Positions 46,636 through 57,013 of a DNA stretch of 64,000 bases are shown here, piece after piece. The position numbers and the translations under genes were made by a program. The notes under the pieces are model-generated. The model made no database searches. It saw only the letters and a list, made by a program, of their open reading frames with translations, and was not told the DNA's origin. Every line of letters starts with the position of its first letter. The first letter of the stretch is position 1. This stretch comes from Polytrichum commune (taxonomy: Eukaryota; Streptophyta; Polytrichopsida; Polytrichales; Polytrichaceae): contig OX485806.1 in NCBI GenBank assembly GCA_950295325.1, positions 9,550,001-9,614,000 of the forward strand. The letters are read 5' to 3'.

Positions 46636-47049
46636 GGCCCATGCCACATGAACGGCAACGGCAATCAACCCGCTACCGTGATTGGCCGGCCGACTCCGTG
46701 GCTTACCACACGGGCGGTACCGGCAGCTCCAATTCGGTGAGGTGGCTGCCAGGCTGGGGCAGCCACAGTACCAGGCACTTGCGCCTGGTAACCCTAGGTT
46801 TCCGGAGCCTAACGAGCCACATCAGCTTTCCCCGCCCTCACAGAGAGCATCCTCCCTCCCTCCGACCTGCTCTGAACTCTGCTGGACTCTGTTGTTTCCC
46901 GGCACCTTCTTCCCGGAAGCTCTGCTGCCACTTGGCAGCTACCTCCCGTGTGGTGAGGGCGACCGGCAGCCTCTGAGCTGGCTGTGGCAGGCCTATGCTG
47001 AAGCCTAGCCAGCAGCACTGTACTGGCTGCCGGTCGTGTGGCTGCGGCC
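46636..47049. mobile_element. GC-rich PIF/Harbinger-type MITE
   Basis: Flanked by TAA at 46633-46635 and 47050-47052. Imperfect inverted ends GGCCCATGCCACATGAACGG and GGCCGCAGCCACACGACCGG. The 414-bp body is far more GC-rich than anything else in the window except the F-box region. Overlapping ORFs on both strands come from the high GC and show no domain. Confidence 0.7.
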
Positions 47050-47367
47050 TAAGTCCTAACTTCCATGCTCTCAAATATCCAAATACAAAAAAAAACAATT
47101 TACATAGTAGAAAACAATCAACGAACAAAGATGTGTTCTGAGCTCCTAGAGTCATGTGCTCTTTTGAAAATATGTGACAAGTTTGAGGATGTCAGTAAAC
47201 TTATCATTCTATTTCATTTCATCTCTTCCACATGTGCATGCAACTTACTCCAGTTATTGTGGTGAAAATCGTGAATTAGGGTTTCAATTTTACAGCGTGA
47301 AATGAATTCAAGTCAGATTCACCGCTCTCGCAATTCTTTCTTCCAAACTCTCCATGGCATCTAACCT

Positions 47368-47379
47368 GCTCTGATACCA
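47368..47379 (-). other. primer binding site, initiator tRNA-Met type
   Basis: The minus strand reads TGGTATCAGAGC, the standard plant LTR-retrotransposon primer binding site, three nucleotides inside the LTR end TGTAACA. Just downstream on minus, ATGGAGAGTTTGGAAGAAAG (MESLEERIARA) at about 47354 could be the start of a gag frame, but it soon reaches a stop. Confidence 0.75.
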
Positions 47380-47382
47380 ATT

Positions 47383-48190
47383 TGTTACAAACCTCTCACC
47401 GGTTGGTAGTTGGTTTCATGACAACAATATCTCAAAGTAAAGAATTGAAACAAACACAATTTATTTCTTCCTTTAAGTACAATCCGAGACCAAGTAAGTT
47501 TTGGTCAAAGAAGCTCTACCACCCGACCATAGGAGAGAGAGCTAACAATCAAAAAGCCCCTCTCTCCTCCCCCGAGCTTCCTCTTATGCCAAAGGCACTA
47601 CTTTTACTTTCTATCTTTACATATAGTAAAAGTATTCTATTCATAGCTCTATCTTCTAGTTCTATTATGAATCTTTTATCTTTGGTTCTTCTCCAACCTT
47701 CTTCAAGTTGGAACTGTTCAACTCCAATTTAGTTTATCCATTCCATCTTCTAGTTGAAACTGTCTAATTCCAACTAGTTCATCCATTCATTCTTTTAGTT
47801 GGAATTGTCTAGTTCCAACTAATTCATTCATTCATCTTCCAGTTGGAACTATCTAATTCCAACTAGCTTTATCTAATCATTGAGAGTTGTCTAACTCCAA
47901 TGAATAACATTCATCTTTCCAAATATGGAGTGGTCTAACTCCGTGCACCTCATCGAGAGTTGTCTAACTCACGTGCACATGTTATCAATTGGAATAGTCT
48001 AATTCCAATGCACTAAATGCGGAGCTGTCTAACTCCAGTGCACATGTTGTCAATCTGGAGTTGTCTTACTCCTATCCATTCATCTTCAACTGAGAGTTGT
48101 CTAGCTCTCATCTTTCTCTGCTTACACACTGGCACATGTAGTTAATTAGAATATTCCTTAATAATTCTAGTTACATTACAGGTTGCTACA
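47383..48190 (-). mobile_element. LTR of a retrotransposon, interior truncated
   Basis: On minus it runs TGTAGCAACC ... GGTTTGTAACA (about 808 bp) and is followed by the primer binding site, so this is a 5' LTR on minus. Only about 330 bp of interior remain before a MITE at 47049. There is no gag-pol and no second LTR in the window. Copia versus gypsy cannot be decided. It contains the eleven-hairpin array at 47708-48110. Confidence 0.7.
47708..48110. repeat. array of eleven short hairpins with a conserved 8-nt loop
   Basis: Stem-loops at 47708-47727, 47750-47777, 47796-47821, 47841-47864, 47877-47903, 47927-47942, 47957-47970, 47988-48009, 48021-48036, 48057-48072 and 48091-48110. Loops on plus are CTGTTCAA, CTGTCTAA, TTGTCTAG, CTATCTAA, TTGTCTAA, TGGTCTAA, TTGTCTAA, TAGTCTAA, CTGTCTAA, TTGTCTTA and TTGTCTAG. 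Stems differ (TAGTTGGAA/TTCCAACTA, ATTGGAA/TTCCAAT, GGAG/CTCC, TGAGAG/CTCTCA) but stay complementary, perfectly or with one mismatch. Spacers are T/CATT-rich or GTGCAC-containing. Function unknown. Confidence 0.75.
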
Positions 48191-48814
48191 ATGCTAAATT
48201 GGGAAAGGGGGGGGGGGGTTTAAAAAGAGGATGTTTGCTAGCCCCGCACGTCTCCCCTTGACGATATCCCTACAACACTAAACCCAATAGCAAGGATCTC
48301 CTTTACAACCATGCATATCTTAAATCAACGGTTGTCTCCTTTGACATCTATTATGTCTGAGCATGAAGTTAATCCAAGGAATGACGACACATACAAGGTT
48401 TCATTGCATCGCTGTGTGGGATTACCGGGTTAAGAACATTGTATACGAACATGTACCAACCAAAAACCACAATATTAGTGTTTTTGTTGTATGATATATA
48501 AAGGGACCATTGGAGATGACTTTTGTCTTCAATTGCACCATGAGAGTGTACTAAAAATGACAACATTGATATGTGCAATTAGGTTGCCCATGTTGATTTA
48601 TCGACATTCCACATGATTTTGAATATTCTTTACGAAAGTGATCAAATTTGACAATGGTTGATACATGGATGAACAAAAAAGGTTGTCATTTAATTTTCTT
48701 CTAAACCCTAGGTACTTTTTTGCATGGATAAAGAGCCCAACCTATTTTTGAAGGCAACATAATTGCACATATCAGCATAGACAATGGAGAGTGGATGACA
48801 AACTGTGGAAGCGT
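48191..48814. other. no gene recognised
   Basis: A 13-G run at 48208-48220 next to the LTR end; otherwise non-coding and non-repetitive within the window. Confidence 0.4.
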
Positions 48815-49361
48815 CGAGTCATCCAATTGCTTGAGCTAGTTATCGATCATAACCAATGATCAACACATAGACATAACATGGGGGAATTATGGATGATATC
48901 TTACCTCTATGTACAAATACTTGTGACGAGTTTTAATAACCATTGCGCTCTTGGATGAGGGTTCGGAAAATGTCACATAGTATCCATCAAGGACCAAAAA
49001 GTCAAAGTCATCCACATGCTTGAACTAGTTATCGACCATAATCGATGATCAACGCATAGACATAACATGGGAATTGTAGACGATATCTTACCTCTAAGAC
49101 ATAACATGGGAATTGTGGACGATAACTTACCTCTACGGACGATTACTTGTGATGAGTTTCAATAACCACAACGCTCTTGGATGAGTGTTCGGAAAGCGTC
49201 ACATAACATTTTCTACTCATGTCAAAAAAGAGAGTCAAAGTCATCCACATGCTTGAGCTAGTTATCGATCATAAACGATGATCAACGCATAGACATAACA
49301 TGAGAATCATGGACGATGCCTCACATCTATAGATGAAAACTTGTGATGAGTTCTAATCACC
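48815..49361 (+). repeat. tandem repeat, ~190-230 bp, about 2.7 copies
   Basis: Units marked by GCTTGA(G/A)CTAGTTATCGA near 48829, 49017 and 49249, each followed by GACATAACATG, CTTGTGA(C/T)GAGTT and GCTCTTGGATGAG. The middle unit has an internal 40-bp duplication (ACATAACATGGGAATTGT twice). The third unit is interrupted at about 49361 and appears to resume at 49750 (TAATACATTATGCTCATGG). Confidence 0.7.
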
Positions 49362-49632
49362 GTAACCGGTTGGCCGCTTTGTTTCGCCAAGGTGGCACTA
49401 CATGATTGGCTCTGAGCACACAGGTTTGCAGACGATAACCTCGACATCCCAACCGGTTATGATCTAAATCGGATATAGACAAATTACATAATCACTTAAA
49501 GCCGGTTATAAGCAATTTGAAACGAATATGAGAACTATTCCGACACGTGGCATTTTAAGGATGCTCAAATTTCAACAGGTGACCCACTGTTTAGGTCACC
49601 TGCGCGGCTCAACAAAGCGGCCAACCGGTTAC
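49362..49632. mobile_element. 271-bp element with 22-bp terminal inverted repeats
   Basis: Begins GTAACCGGTTGGCCGCTTTG and ends with its complement (AACAAAGCGGCCAACCGGTTAC). Interior hairpin CAGGTGACC..GGTCACCTG at 49577-49603. No clear duplication of flanks. It sits in the ~200-bp tandem array. Superfamily unresolved. Confidence 0.65.
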
Positions 49633-49636
49633 GTCC

Positions 49637-49749
49637 GGTAATCGTTTTATTGGAACCGGTCATCAGTGCAGAACAGGTTCTGTCCAGCTGGCTCGCCACC
49701 TTGACAGAACCGGTTCTGCACCGATAACCTTTCCAGTAAAACGATTACC
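49637..49749. repeat. 113-bp palindromic element
   Basis: GGTAATCGTTTTATTGGAA..CAGTGCAGAAC..GGTTCTGTC on the left is mirrored by GACAGAACCGGTTCTGCAC..CAGTAAAACGATTACC on the right, with a ~20-nt loop. It is directly next to the previous inverted-repeat element, five bases away. Confidence 0.7.
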
Positions 49750-50165
49750 TAATACATTATGCTCATGGAAATGTGGCATAGTATTCTACTCAGGACAGGC
49801 AAGTCGAAAAGACATTCCATATATGCCACCACCACGAGTCCATTTGGTTGTTATTAATTTAGTATGTACACTGCATGTTAATATACATACAGGAGCACAG
49901 AATAAGATACTGTCCATGTGTGTGTGAGTGTGTGTGTATAATAAAGAAGAGGAGATCGGAATTGATCTGAGTCGCAAAAGCTGCAACAAAAGGCCAAGCT
50001 AGGAAATGATAAGAAAGGAAAGCCAGCACGTGGCCTGGATCCTATTTTGGGTCAATTAATGGCCAAAAGTGGCCTTTCCACAAGTGGAGATACATCCATG
50101 AAAGCACTTTACAGGAACGACTTTTCTCAGCGCTCCCCTCGCAGGCTTTTCGAGGCCCTGCCAAT

Positions 50166-51739
50166 CAGTGCCCGGCCAGATTTTTGGGCATAATCGATCG
50201 ATATTTACCTTGTCATAGACGGCAGACTGCCCACGTTGACACCTTTCGGTACACTCTAAACTCCCAAGTTATTAGTATCACACCTGTGGCAACCAAAGTG
50301 CACGTGATATTACGGAGTTTTGTAGCGTGAACGTGGATGCGTGATAAAAAAAAACTAGTCAACAAATCGCCACTCCAGACTCTGAATTGAGCACAACTAC
50401 TTTCTCTTCACATGTACATTGTAAACCCTGTAGTTTGTATCACACCTGTGGCAACCACAATGCATGTGATATTACGGAGTTTTGTAGCGTGAACGTGGAT
50501 GCATGATACTAGAGAATCAGTGTAGCATGTGACATTATGGAATAACACAAAGGAGATGTCAAATATAGAAGAAAACCAGTCAACAAACTGCCACTTCAGA
50601 CTTTGAATTGAGCACAACCACTTTCTCTTCACATGTACACTCTGAACTCCGTAGTTTGTATCACACTTGTGGCAACCAAAGTGCACGTGATATTCCGGAG
50701 TTTTGTAGTGTTAACATGGATGTGTGATACTATAGAATTGGTGTAGCATGTGACACTATGGAATAACACAAAGTGCAACACTTTAATGATGTGGTGTGGT
50801 CCACTCCACTTGGCCTTCCCGGGCGATGTGGCATATGCATGCACCAACATTCAACAAGTGGCATCAGAAGAAGAAGAAGAAGAAGAAAAATAAGAAGGTG
50901 ACACATGACATATGGACACATGACACGATGTGAGGGTGTGGGTTGACTTCTTGGGTGGTTTGCATTAATGACAAAGTTCGTGATATAAGGGAGAGAAATT
51001 TGACAATAAGGAGTGAGATTCGAACTACGAACATCTGTTCCCTAGGGTTTCAGGATATTAGAGAGTGAGTGACATTATGGAGGTTGATATTATGGAGTTT
51101 AAGGTGTGTTTCCTTTACTGCATTGGGGAGAACATTCTCTAAATTCCTCTAAACCGGCTAGGAATATTTCTTGAAGTCTCGAACCTCAACCAATTGTTTT
51201 TTGGAACTTTGCAGGGTTCATTTGTAACTACTAGCCGGTTCTCCTTGTTCATTGTTTTGTGCATAAACAATGCTTGAGCCATTCACACTCTAAACGCAGT
51301 AATATCACACTTGTTAACGTGATAAAAGATAATTAGTGTCGCATGTGACATTATAGAATAATGGACAGTCAACATTGCAATAATGAGAATAATGAGAATG
51401 ATGACAACATGATGTGTGCGAATGTGTGGATTGAATATTTGCGGGTGGTTTCTTTTAATGTCAAAACGCATGATGTATGGGAGGAACACATGATAACAAG
51501 GAACGAGGTTTAAGTTGTAAACATCCGTTCCCTAGGGTTTCGGGATATAAGAAAAGGAGTGACATTAAGGAGGTTGATAACACAGAGTTTAGAATGTACA
51601 TGTTGACATGGTTTGAGGTGCATTCTTTGAATTCCTCTGAAAGGATCAGTAATTTTCTCGAAGTCTCGAACTTTGACTGGTTATTTCTCAAGCTTAACTG
51701 GTTCACCTGTATCTCGAGGTCCGTTCTCCCCATTTATTG
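50166..51739 (+). mobile_element. family A hAT MITE with a large nested insertion
   Basis: The left end CAGTGCCCGGCCAGATTTTT is preceded by CTGCCAAT; the right end CCCCATTTATTG is followed by CTACCAAT (7 of 8 identical). Family A is interrupted at about 50247 (after CTTTCGG) and resumes at about 51603. A second family A right half lies inside at 51115-51260. Inserted family E begins TACACTCTAAACTCC and ends GAGTTTAGAATGTA. Confidence 0.65.
50247..51602. repeat. family E repeats: tandem ~165-215 bp units and a duplicated end
   Basis: Units marked GTATCACACCTGTGGCAACCA start near 50277, 50437 and 50656; each continues CACGTGATATT.CGGAGTTTTG. Two outer ends (GAGGTTGATATTATGGAGTTTA near 51080; GAGGTTGATAACACAGAGTTTA near 51570) mirror the starts. 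Each is followed by a family A right half, so the block [E end + A half] has been duplicated. Confidence 0.6.
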
Positions 51740-52058
51740 CTACCAATTGCAACTTGGCCGTTAGCTGATGGATGATTCAATCCTAGCAAAATCGTCACAG
51801 AGAAAGCTGCTGCAAAAATGATCATTTCCAAACCGAGGTAAATGTATGTGTACTTTGAAACTTGCTTATTAATAAGTACCCATGCCAAGGAATTTTCGCA
51901 TATGAGCATCAATCCCTCCTCTTATTCATCCACCAGAAAAGCTCCAATTTAGTATGCAACCCGGAGGGTATACTTTTTAGTCGATTTGACACCGGAATTA
52001 GTTCTAAAGACCCCGATTTAGTCTAGTCCAAGTCAATTGAGATGAATCGACCACAAAC

Positions 52059-52284
52059 CAGTGATCGGGAAGATTTTTGGGCATAACCGGTTGAGATCCT
52101 AGTGTTTGCAAGTCCCACCGGTTACATGTTGACATCCTCTGGTCTTCCTTTATTAATTTGGGGTATATTCTATAGATTTCTCTAGAGTGATTGGCCATTT
52201 TCATGCAGTCTTGAACTTCAACCGGTTATTTTTCAAACTCAACCGGTTCATTTGTAACTAGCCGCTGGTTCTCCCCGATCATTG
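52059..52284 (+). mobile_element. hAT MITE, family A, full length with perfect 8-bp duplication
   Basis: 226 bp, CAGTGATCGGGAAGA ... GATCATTG, flanked on both sides by CCACAAAC (52051-52058 and 52285-52292). The right end in reverse complement is CAATGATCGGGGAGAACC. This is one of two copies that define the family. It has no coding capacity, so a hAT transposase elsewhere must have moved it. Confidence 0.9.
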
Positions 52285-52292
52285 CCACAAAC

Positions 52293-53207
52293 TTATAGTG
52301 GGTCAAGGTTTTTATGTTAGACAGATGAGAGGTACGTTTGTATGCGATGATTCCCTCTCTCCATGCTTGGATATTTATACAACTCTTGAATTGGATCCCT
52401 TCCAGAAGAGGGGATTACCGCATGATAACATAGCTCTCACTCATCCAACATAAAAGCCTTGACATGGTACCCTTTTTTTTTAATTGATTTGACAATAGAG
52501 TTAGCTTAAACGACCATGAATTCATCTCGCCAAGGTCATTCGAGATGAATTGGAAACATCCCTATAGGGGGTCAAGTTTTTATGTTGGATGGATGAGGGA
52601 TATGCTCATATGTGATAATTCCCTCTCTCTCTCCGCCCCTTTTTGTTGAAGTTCTACACAAAACTACACTCAACATACAATTTATTATGGTCCACACTGA
52701 TTATCTTGTAATCACTAGGTGGCAACTAGAGAGGGTGTCACATGTCAAGTCACGAAGACCACTTTGATTGGCATGGCAAACCATTTGTAAATCAAAATTT
52801 CAATGTACTTGAGGGATTGTGGAAACCCGTAGGCCCGTCAAAGGTTCAAAAAGATTGGGAAATGTAATGGGGTTGGGAGGGATGAAAATGTTAACCACCG
52901 ATGGGTGTATCTACCTTACAAGTTGTTTTTAATATGAGAAATAAATTTGAAAACTTAATCTAATTCTTCATCCACAAAGCCCAAGAGGAAATTCCTTCAT
53001 TTCCACCCTTTTGCAGTTCACCGGGAACTCATCCATAAATCCTCTACTTTGTAAACTTGTGTAAAAACAATCTAACAGAATTACATTGCAACCATAGAGT
53101 TGTAAGCGCATAGTAATTATGAACTAACTCTTAAAAAATGAACCTTTCAAGTATAAAAAATAGTGAAATTATATTATATGGAATTGTGGATTTTGAACGT
53201 GATAGCT
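52293..53207. other. no gene recognised
   Basis: Two similar ~230-bp stretches (52295-52410 and 52570-52640 share GGTCAAG.TTTTTATGTT and TGATAATTCCCTCTCTC words), so a diverged local duplication is likely. No coding signal. Confidence 0.4.
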
Positions 53208-53356
53208 CACCCATACTTACTGGTGCGGGCCACCAGTAAACGGTTCCTACCAGCACTGGTTACATGCAGTGGCTCTCACTAGCTAAACATACTCTAAAAG
53301 TGGCCCTTGCTTGTAGGAACCGTTCACTAGTGGCCTGCACAAGTAATTGTGGGTGG
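53208..53356. mobile_element. 149-bp foldback MITE
   Basis: ACTTACTGGTGCGGGCCACC..AAACGGTTCCTACCAGCA on the left mirrors the right half (CTTGTAGGAACCGTTCACTAGTGGCCTGCACAAGTAAT). Arms are about 47 bp and imperfect. The terminal trinucleotide is not certain. Confidence 0.65.
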
Positions 53357-54764
53357 ACTATGAAACTCTACAACTAGTCTTTTAGGGTTTTGACCACAAA
53401 AAGTGATGAATTGCATGTCAAATTAAAACAATGTGAGGGGATTTTTTGCAATGTGCTAAAAGGCACATTAACACAACTTTGCAAAAGAGTTCAATAATTT
53501 TAGATGAATCATATTCCTTGAGCCAATTTGATGTGTAATTCCGATCTTGAAAACAAAAAACCCCTTACAAATTATACATTTTTGTCTTGGAAGGTTTGAC
53601 TTTGAAACTAAACTCATGGACCCCAAATTATTTGAGTATGTTGTCTTTACAATGACTCATAGTCTATCCATTATCCTATTTGATATGATTATTCAAGACA
53701 TACATTACTTGACATTCAACATCTCCATAGATCTATATTCAAAATTCATGAAACCAAGCCGGTGCACTTGTTCTCTCCGAGGGCTCTCCAATGGCACCAA
53801 ACACTCCCCCCACTTAGGCGCCATGGTTTAGTTTTGTGAAAAGTCCACGTCACAAAACTAACTAACTAATTAACTATATAGATGGTGTCCACATGTTAGG
53901 ATGAAGTGAGATCATTTTCAATTACCAACAAAAACCATATGAGTGGTGTAGGTTGGGTTTGCATCTAAGAATGGACACCAGAAAGACATTTGTTGAAAAG
54001 AGATTGGATTCCGTGAAAATTTGTTAATCGCTTAAGACGCAACAGTCAACATAATTGGGGAATACCTATATCATCATCTTATAACTAAGAGAATTGTCAC
54101 TTTGACAATGAATAGGTTGTTCATACGAGCTTTGAAAACTATGAGAAAAGTGACTATGGACACATTTGGATTTGCTAATGACATAACATCACACAACTCC
54201 TTGGTTGCAGTCCATGAATGAAGTATCACATGAGCATAATTCTCCTTTAATTCAGGGATTCCTCGTTTATGGGGAGCACTCAAGTTGCATACAATGAACA
54301 TTTTCACAAGCAACCGTAATGTATGAGAGCTTTTTTTTTTAACCGCAACCTCTTTCTTCAAAGACTAAACCATGATATATAGTTTTGCTTAGTAATGCTA
54401 TGCATATCGCACTAGTTGCGTATTTCATATCCTAATAGATACATGTGCATAGAGAAAAATTCTTTGTTTAAAACATGTTAAACCCACTTACCTTATGTAA
54501 AGCCTATGATGATTCACCTTGATGACAACATGATGACAATATCATTTTAATTCAAAATTTTCTCTCTTCTTTTGCACACCACTCGCATATACATAGACAC
54601 ATGGCCTCCAAAGCGTATGGACATGATGTTTTATGGATACGGCCAAAACGTTGACAAAAGAGCGATAGCAAATCCTCATCAAATCCTCATTATTGACGGA
54701 AATGCAAGCCAGTCATGTAGCAAAAATCCTTGACTTTGCAAGGTGGCTATAACTTTAGACATTA
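53357..54764. other. no gene recognised
   Basis: The ORF at 53547-53831 and the minus ORF at 54074-54361 show no domain. No shared repeat detected. Confidence 0.4.
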
Positions 54765-55212
54765 GAGAGACTGACAAGCATCCGGGGCATAATCGGTTGA
54801 GATGCTACACAAAACATGATATTTAGTGTGGCTTAGCTTACTATTTGGAATTATGCAATGCTATAAATGTCTACTGTGCATCTCATTTCTTTACCAACCA
54901 TGGTCAAATTGGTTGTTTGGACACTATAGAACATTAACACATTTATTTGGTAAAAAAATACATTAATAGTAACAATATATAGGAACATGTAACTCCGAAC
55001 AGGAAGTCACACTAAATAACATATTTTGTGTAGTGTTTGCAAGATTAACTGGTTACATGTTGAAATCTTTCGGTCTTCTTCATTAAATTGAAGAATATTA
55101 TGTAAACTCTTCTTTATGGATTGGTAATTTTCCTGAAGTCTTGAATGTGAGCCAATTTTTCTCAAACGTAACGGGTTCATATGTAACTAGCGGTCGGTTC
55201 TCCTATTCATTG
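54765..55212 (+). mobile_element. family A MITE containing a family C insertion
   Basis: Family A landmarks GGGGCATAATCGGTTGAGAT at 54784 and TTTGCAAG..AACTGGTTACATG from 55035. The two parts are separated by family C (54808-55030). The right end is TTCTCCTATTCATTG; the left end is degraded. Confidence 0.65.
54808..55030 (+). mobile_element. TA-flanked MITE, family C, copy 3 (with empty-site proof)
   Basis: Family A normally reads GAGATCCTAGTGTTTGCAAG. Here it reads GAGATGCTA, then the element, then TAGTGTTTGCAAG, so TA was duplicated. The ends are CACAAAACATGATATTTAGT and CACAAAATATGTTATTTAGT. A two-base TA duplication indicates Tc1/mariner-type transposition. Confidence 0.8.
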
Positions 55213-55226
55213 ATTGTGACTCTCAA

Positions 55227-55227
<1 letters not shown>

Positions 55228-55263
<36 letters not shown>
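55228..55263 (+). repeat. (TG)n microsatellite
   Basis: About 36 bp of TG directly downstream of the family A copy. A shorter TG run lies at 49917-49938. Confidence 0.85.
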
Positions 55264-55266
<3 letters not shown>

Positions 55267-55314
55267 AAGCATCCGAAGCATGGCCAGGCTTGGCTAATCA
55301 TGCCGAAAACACAC

Positions 55315-55542
55315 TAAGGTAGATGGACCTCAAATGGTTACTTTTCCGTACTAGTTCACTTCAAGTTCTCCTAGGATACGAAACACACGATTAGTATGAG
55401 ATGGGAAGCAAAAATCCAAGTTGAGGCCATAGCCACTTTCCTCATAACTTTTGGAGCTCATGTGAACATCTTATTCATTATCAATGTGAAGATTCTTGTG
55501 TTCATTAAATGCTCATATATGTCCTCCCAATCGTGTTGACTA
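55315..55542 (+). repeat. dispersed repeat, family J, copy 2
   Basis: Matches 26761-27075 in the same orientation (CAAATGGTTACTTTT, CTTTCCTCATAACTT..GGAGCTC, ATCTTATTCATTATCAA). It ends where a pogo-like element begins. Confidence 0.5.
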
Positions 55543-55846
55543 CAATGTTCTCCCGCTTAAGTATGCACCTGTTAAAGTACGCAACCTGGTTAAGTGCCGA
55601 ATTGTTTTGACAAAAATTAGGGTTTATATATTATTGTTTGAACATGTCGTGCAAAGTCATTTGCCATGAATGCATGAATTCTTTATGCTTGACATTCAAC
55701 GTTAGTTTGTCAACGTTTCGATGAAACGTCTCAAACAATCGTCGCAGTTCATCATACATATGTCCAGCTTCCGTTTGAACATCGGAGCAAAGCAATTGGT
55801 TGTTGATGTCGAGGACAATGTTGCGTAGAGCTTCAAAGCTTCTTGG
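55543..55846. mobile_element. pogo-like element, one end plus partial interior
   Basis: Begins CAATGTTCTCCCGCTTAAGT after TA, matching the element at 37355, and continues through the GAACATGTCGTGCAAAGTCAT block to GTTGCGTAGAGCTTCAAAG. It carries about 70 bp (near 55725-55790) that are deleted in the 37-kb copy. The other end is missing; a different repeat follows at about 55847. Confidence 0.65.
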
Positions 55847-56073
55847 ATGTGGACCCTAATGTAAACCCTCCCTTAATACATATGCACCCTTGGTTTGAGA
55901 AACCAATATACACACTCGGGTCCAAAAGTGTAGTCCATTATATAGGGTGTTTTGGACCCCAAGTTTCTTGGACCCAAACCTTGATGTAAACCCACCCTCA
56001 ATACATCTACACCCTTAAGTTTAAGAAACCAATCTTCATGCTTGGGTCCAAAAGTGTAGTCCATTATATAGGG
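55847..56073 (+). repeat. ~125-bp tandem repeat, first part
   Basis: Two units of TTCTTGGA..TGGACCC..ATGTAAACCC..CC..AATACAT..GGGTCCAAAAGTGTAGTCCA. The array is split at ATATAGGG by a hAT element and resumes at 57014. Confidence 0.7.
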
Positions 56074-57013
56074 CAGTGGTGATTTTTCACAAGGTCCCTA
56101 ACATGTCCAGGGACATGTTCATAAAAAAAAAACATTTCTAGTGGACGGGTTCTTAGAAAATGAACCGGTTTTGGGGCGTGTCAAATTCACTTTGGACGGG
56201 TTTTTAAAATAGCATTTTTTGATTAAAAATTTTCCCAAAAAATGGTACAAATATCAATTACATTATGTCATATATGACATGTGAATATAAGCATAATGCA
56301 ATCAAACCACTAATACCCAATCAAAATATCAATCTTGAAGAGCTTGATTCACCTGCATACATTAATTCATCAACTACAAAATTTAGAACCTTTTTAACAT
56401 AATGTCAAAGATTATAATTGAAGGTAAAATTAGTAATTGAATATGAATTAGTATGTTTATTGAAGGTGAAACAACCAGGGGAAAGGATGAACTTAAAGAT
56501 CATGCAAAAAGTGCAACTTAGGGAAGAAAAAAAAGAAAGGAAACGACACTCATCACCGCAGCCGGTTCAAACCGCGACATGGAAAGAAGAATTGGAAGAT
56601 ATGATTGGTATCTTCGGAAGCAGATACAATCCCGAGAGAAAAGGATGAAGGAGACAACAAGCTGTTGTGAAGGATCTGAGTCTGGTTCTCTGAACTAGTC
56701 TATGTGGACGAAATGGGGCAGGTGGCAGCTAAAATAGATAAAGCAAAATTGAAGGAAGATACTATTGTTTCCAAGTGCAACCAATCACATGCCAACATCT
56801 TTCGGGTTATCTTTATCATTTTTTTTTAACCTTTTCATGGACGGGTTGGTTTAGAAATTACCGGTTTTGGGATGGGTTGTTTTTTCTTTAACCTTTCCAT
56901 GGACGGGTTGGTTATGAAATTACCGGTTTTGGGATGGGTTGCAATTTTTTTTGCCTTTCAATTCGAGGTTTTTGGACGTGGACAGGTAAAAACTTTGTGA
57001 AAAAACACCCCTG
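56074..57013 (+). mobile_element. hAT element, family D, copy 1 (940 bp) with perfect 8-bp duplication
   Basis: Flanked by ATATAGGG at 56066-56073 and 57014-57021. The ends are CAGTGGTGATTTTTCACAA and CAGGGGTGTTTTTTCACAA in inverted orientation. Subterminal repeats of GGACGGGTTGG..ACCGGTTTTGGGA (56835-56945) are the kind of motif cluster hAT transposases bind. It lacks a transposase and includes a family A-like fragment (CTATTGTTTCCAAGTGCAACC) at about 56765. Confidence 0.88.

Noticed and set aside
46521-47155. Several overlapping ORFs over 100 codons on both strands
   Set aside because: They arise from the high GC and inverted ends of a TAA-flanked MITE; frames overlap and no domain is visible.
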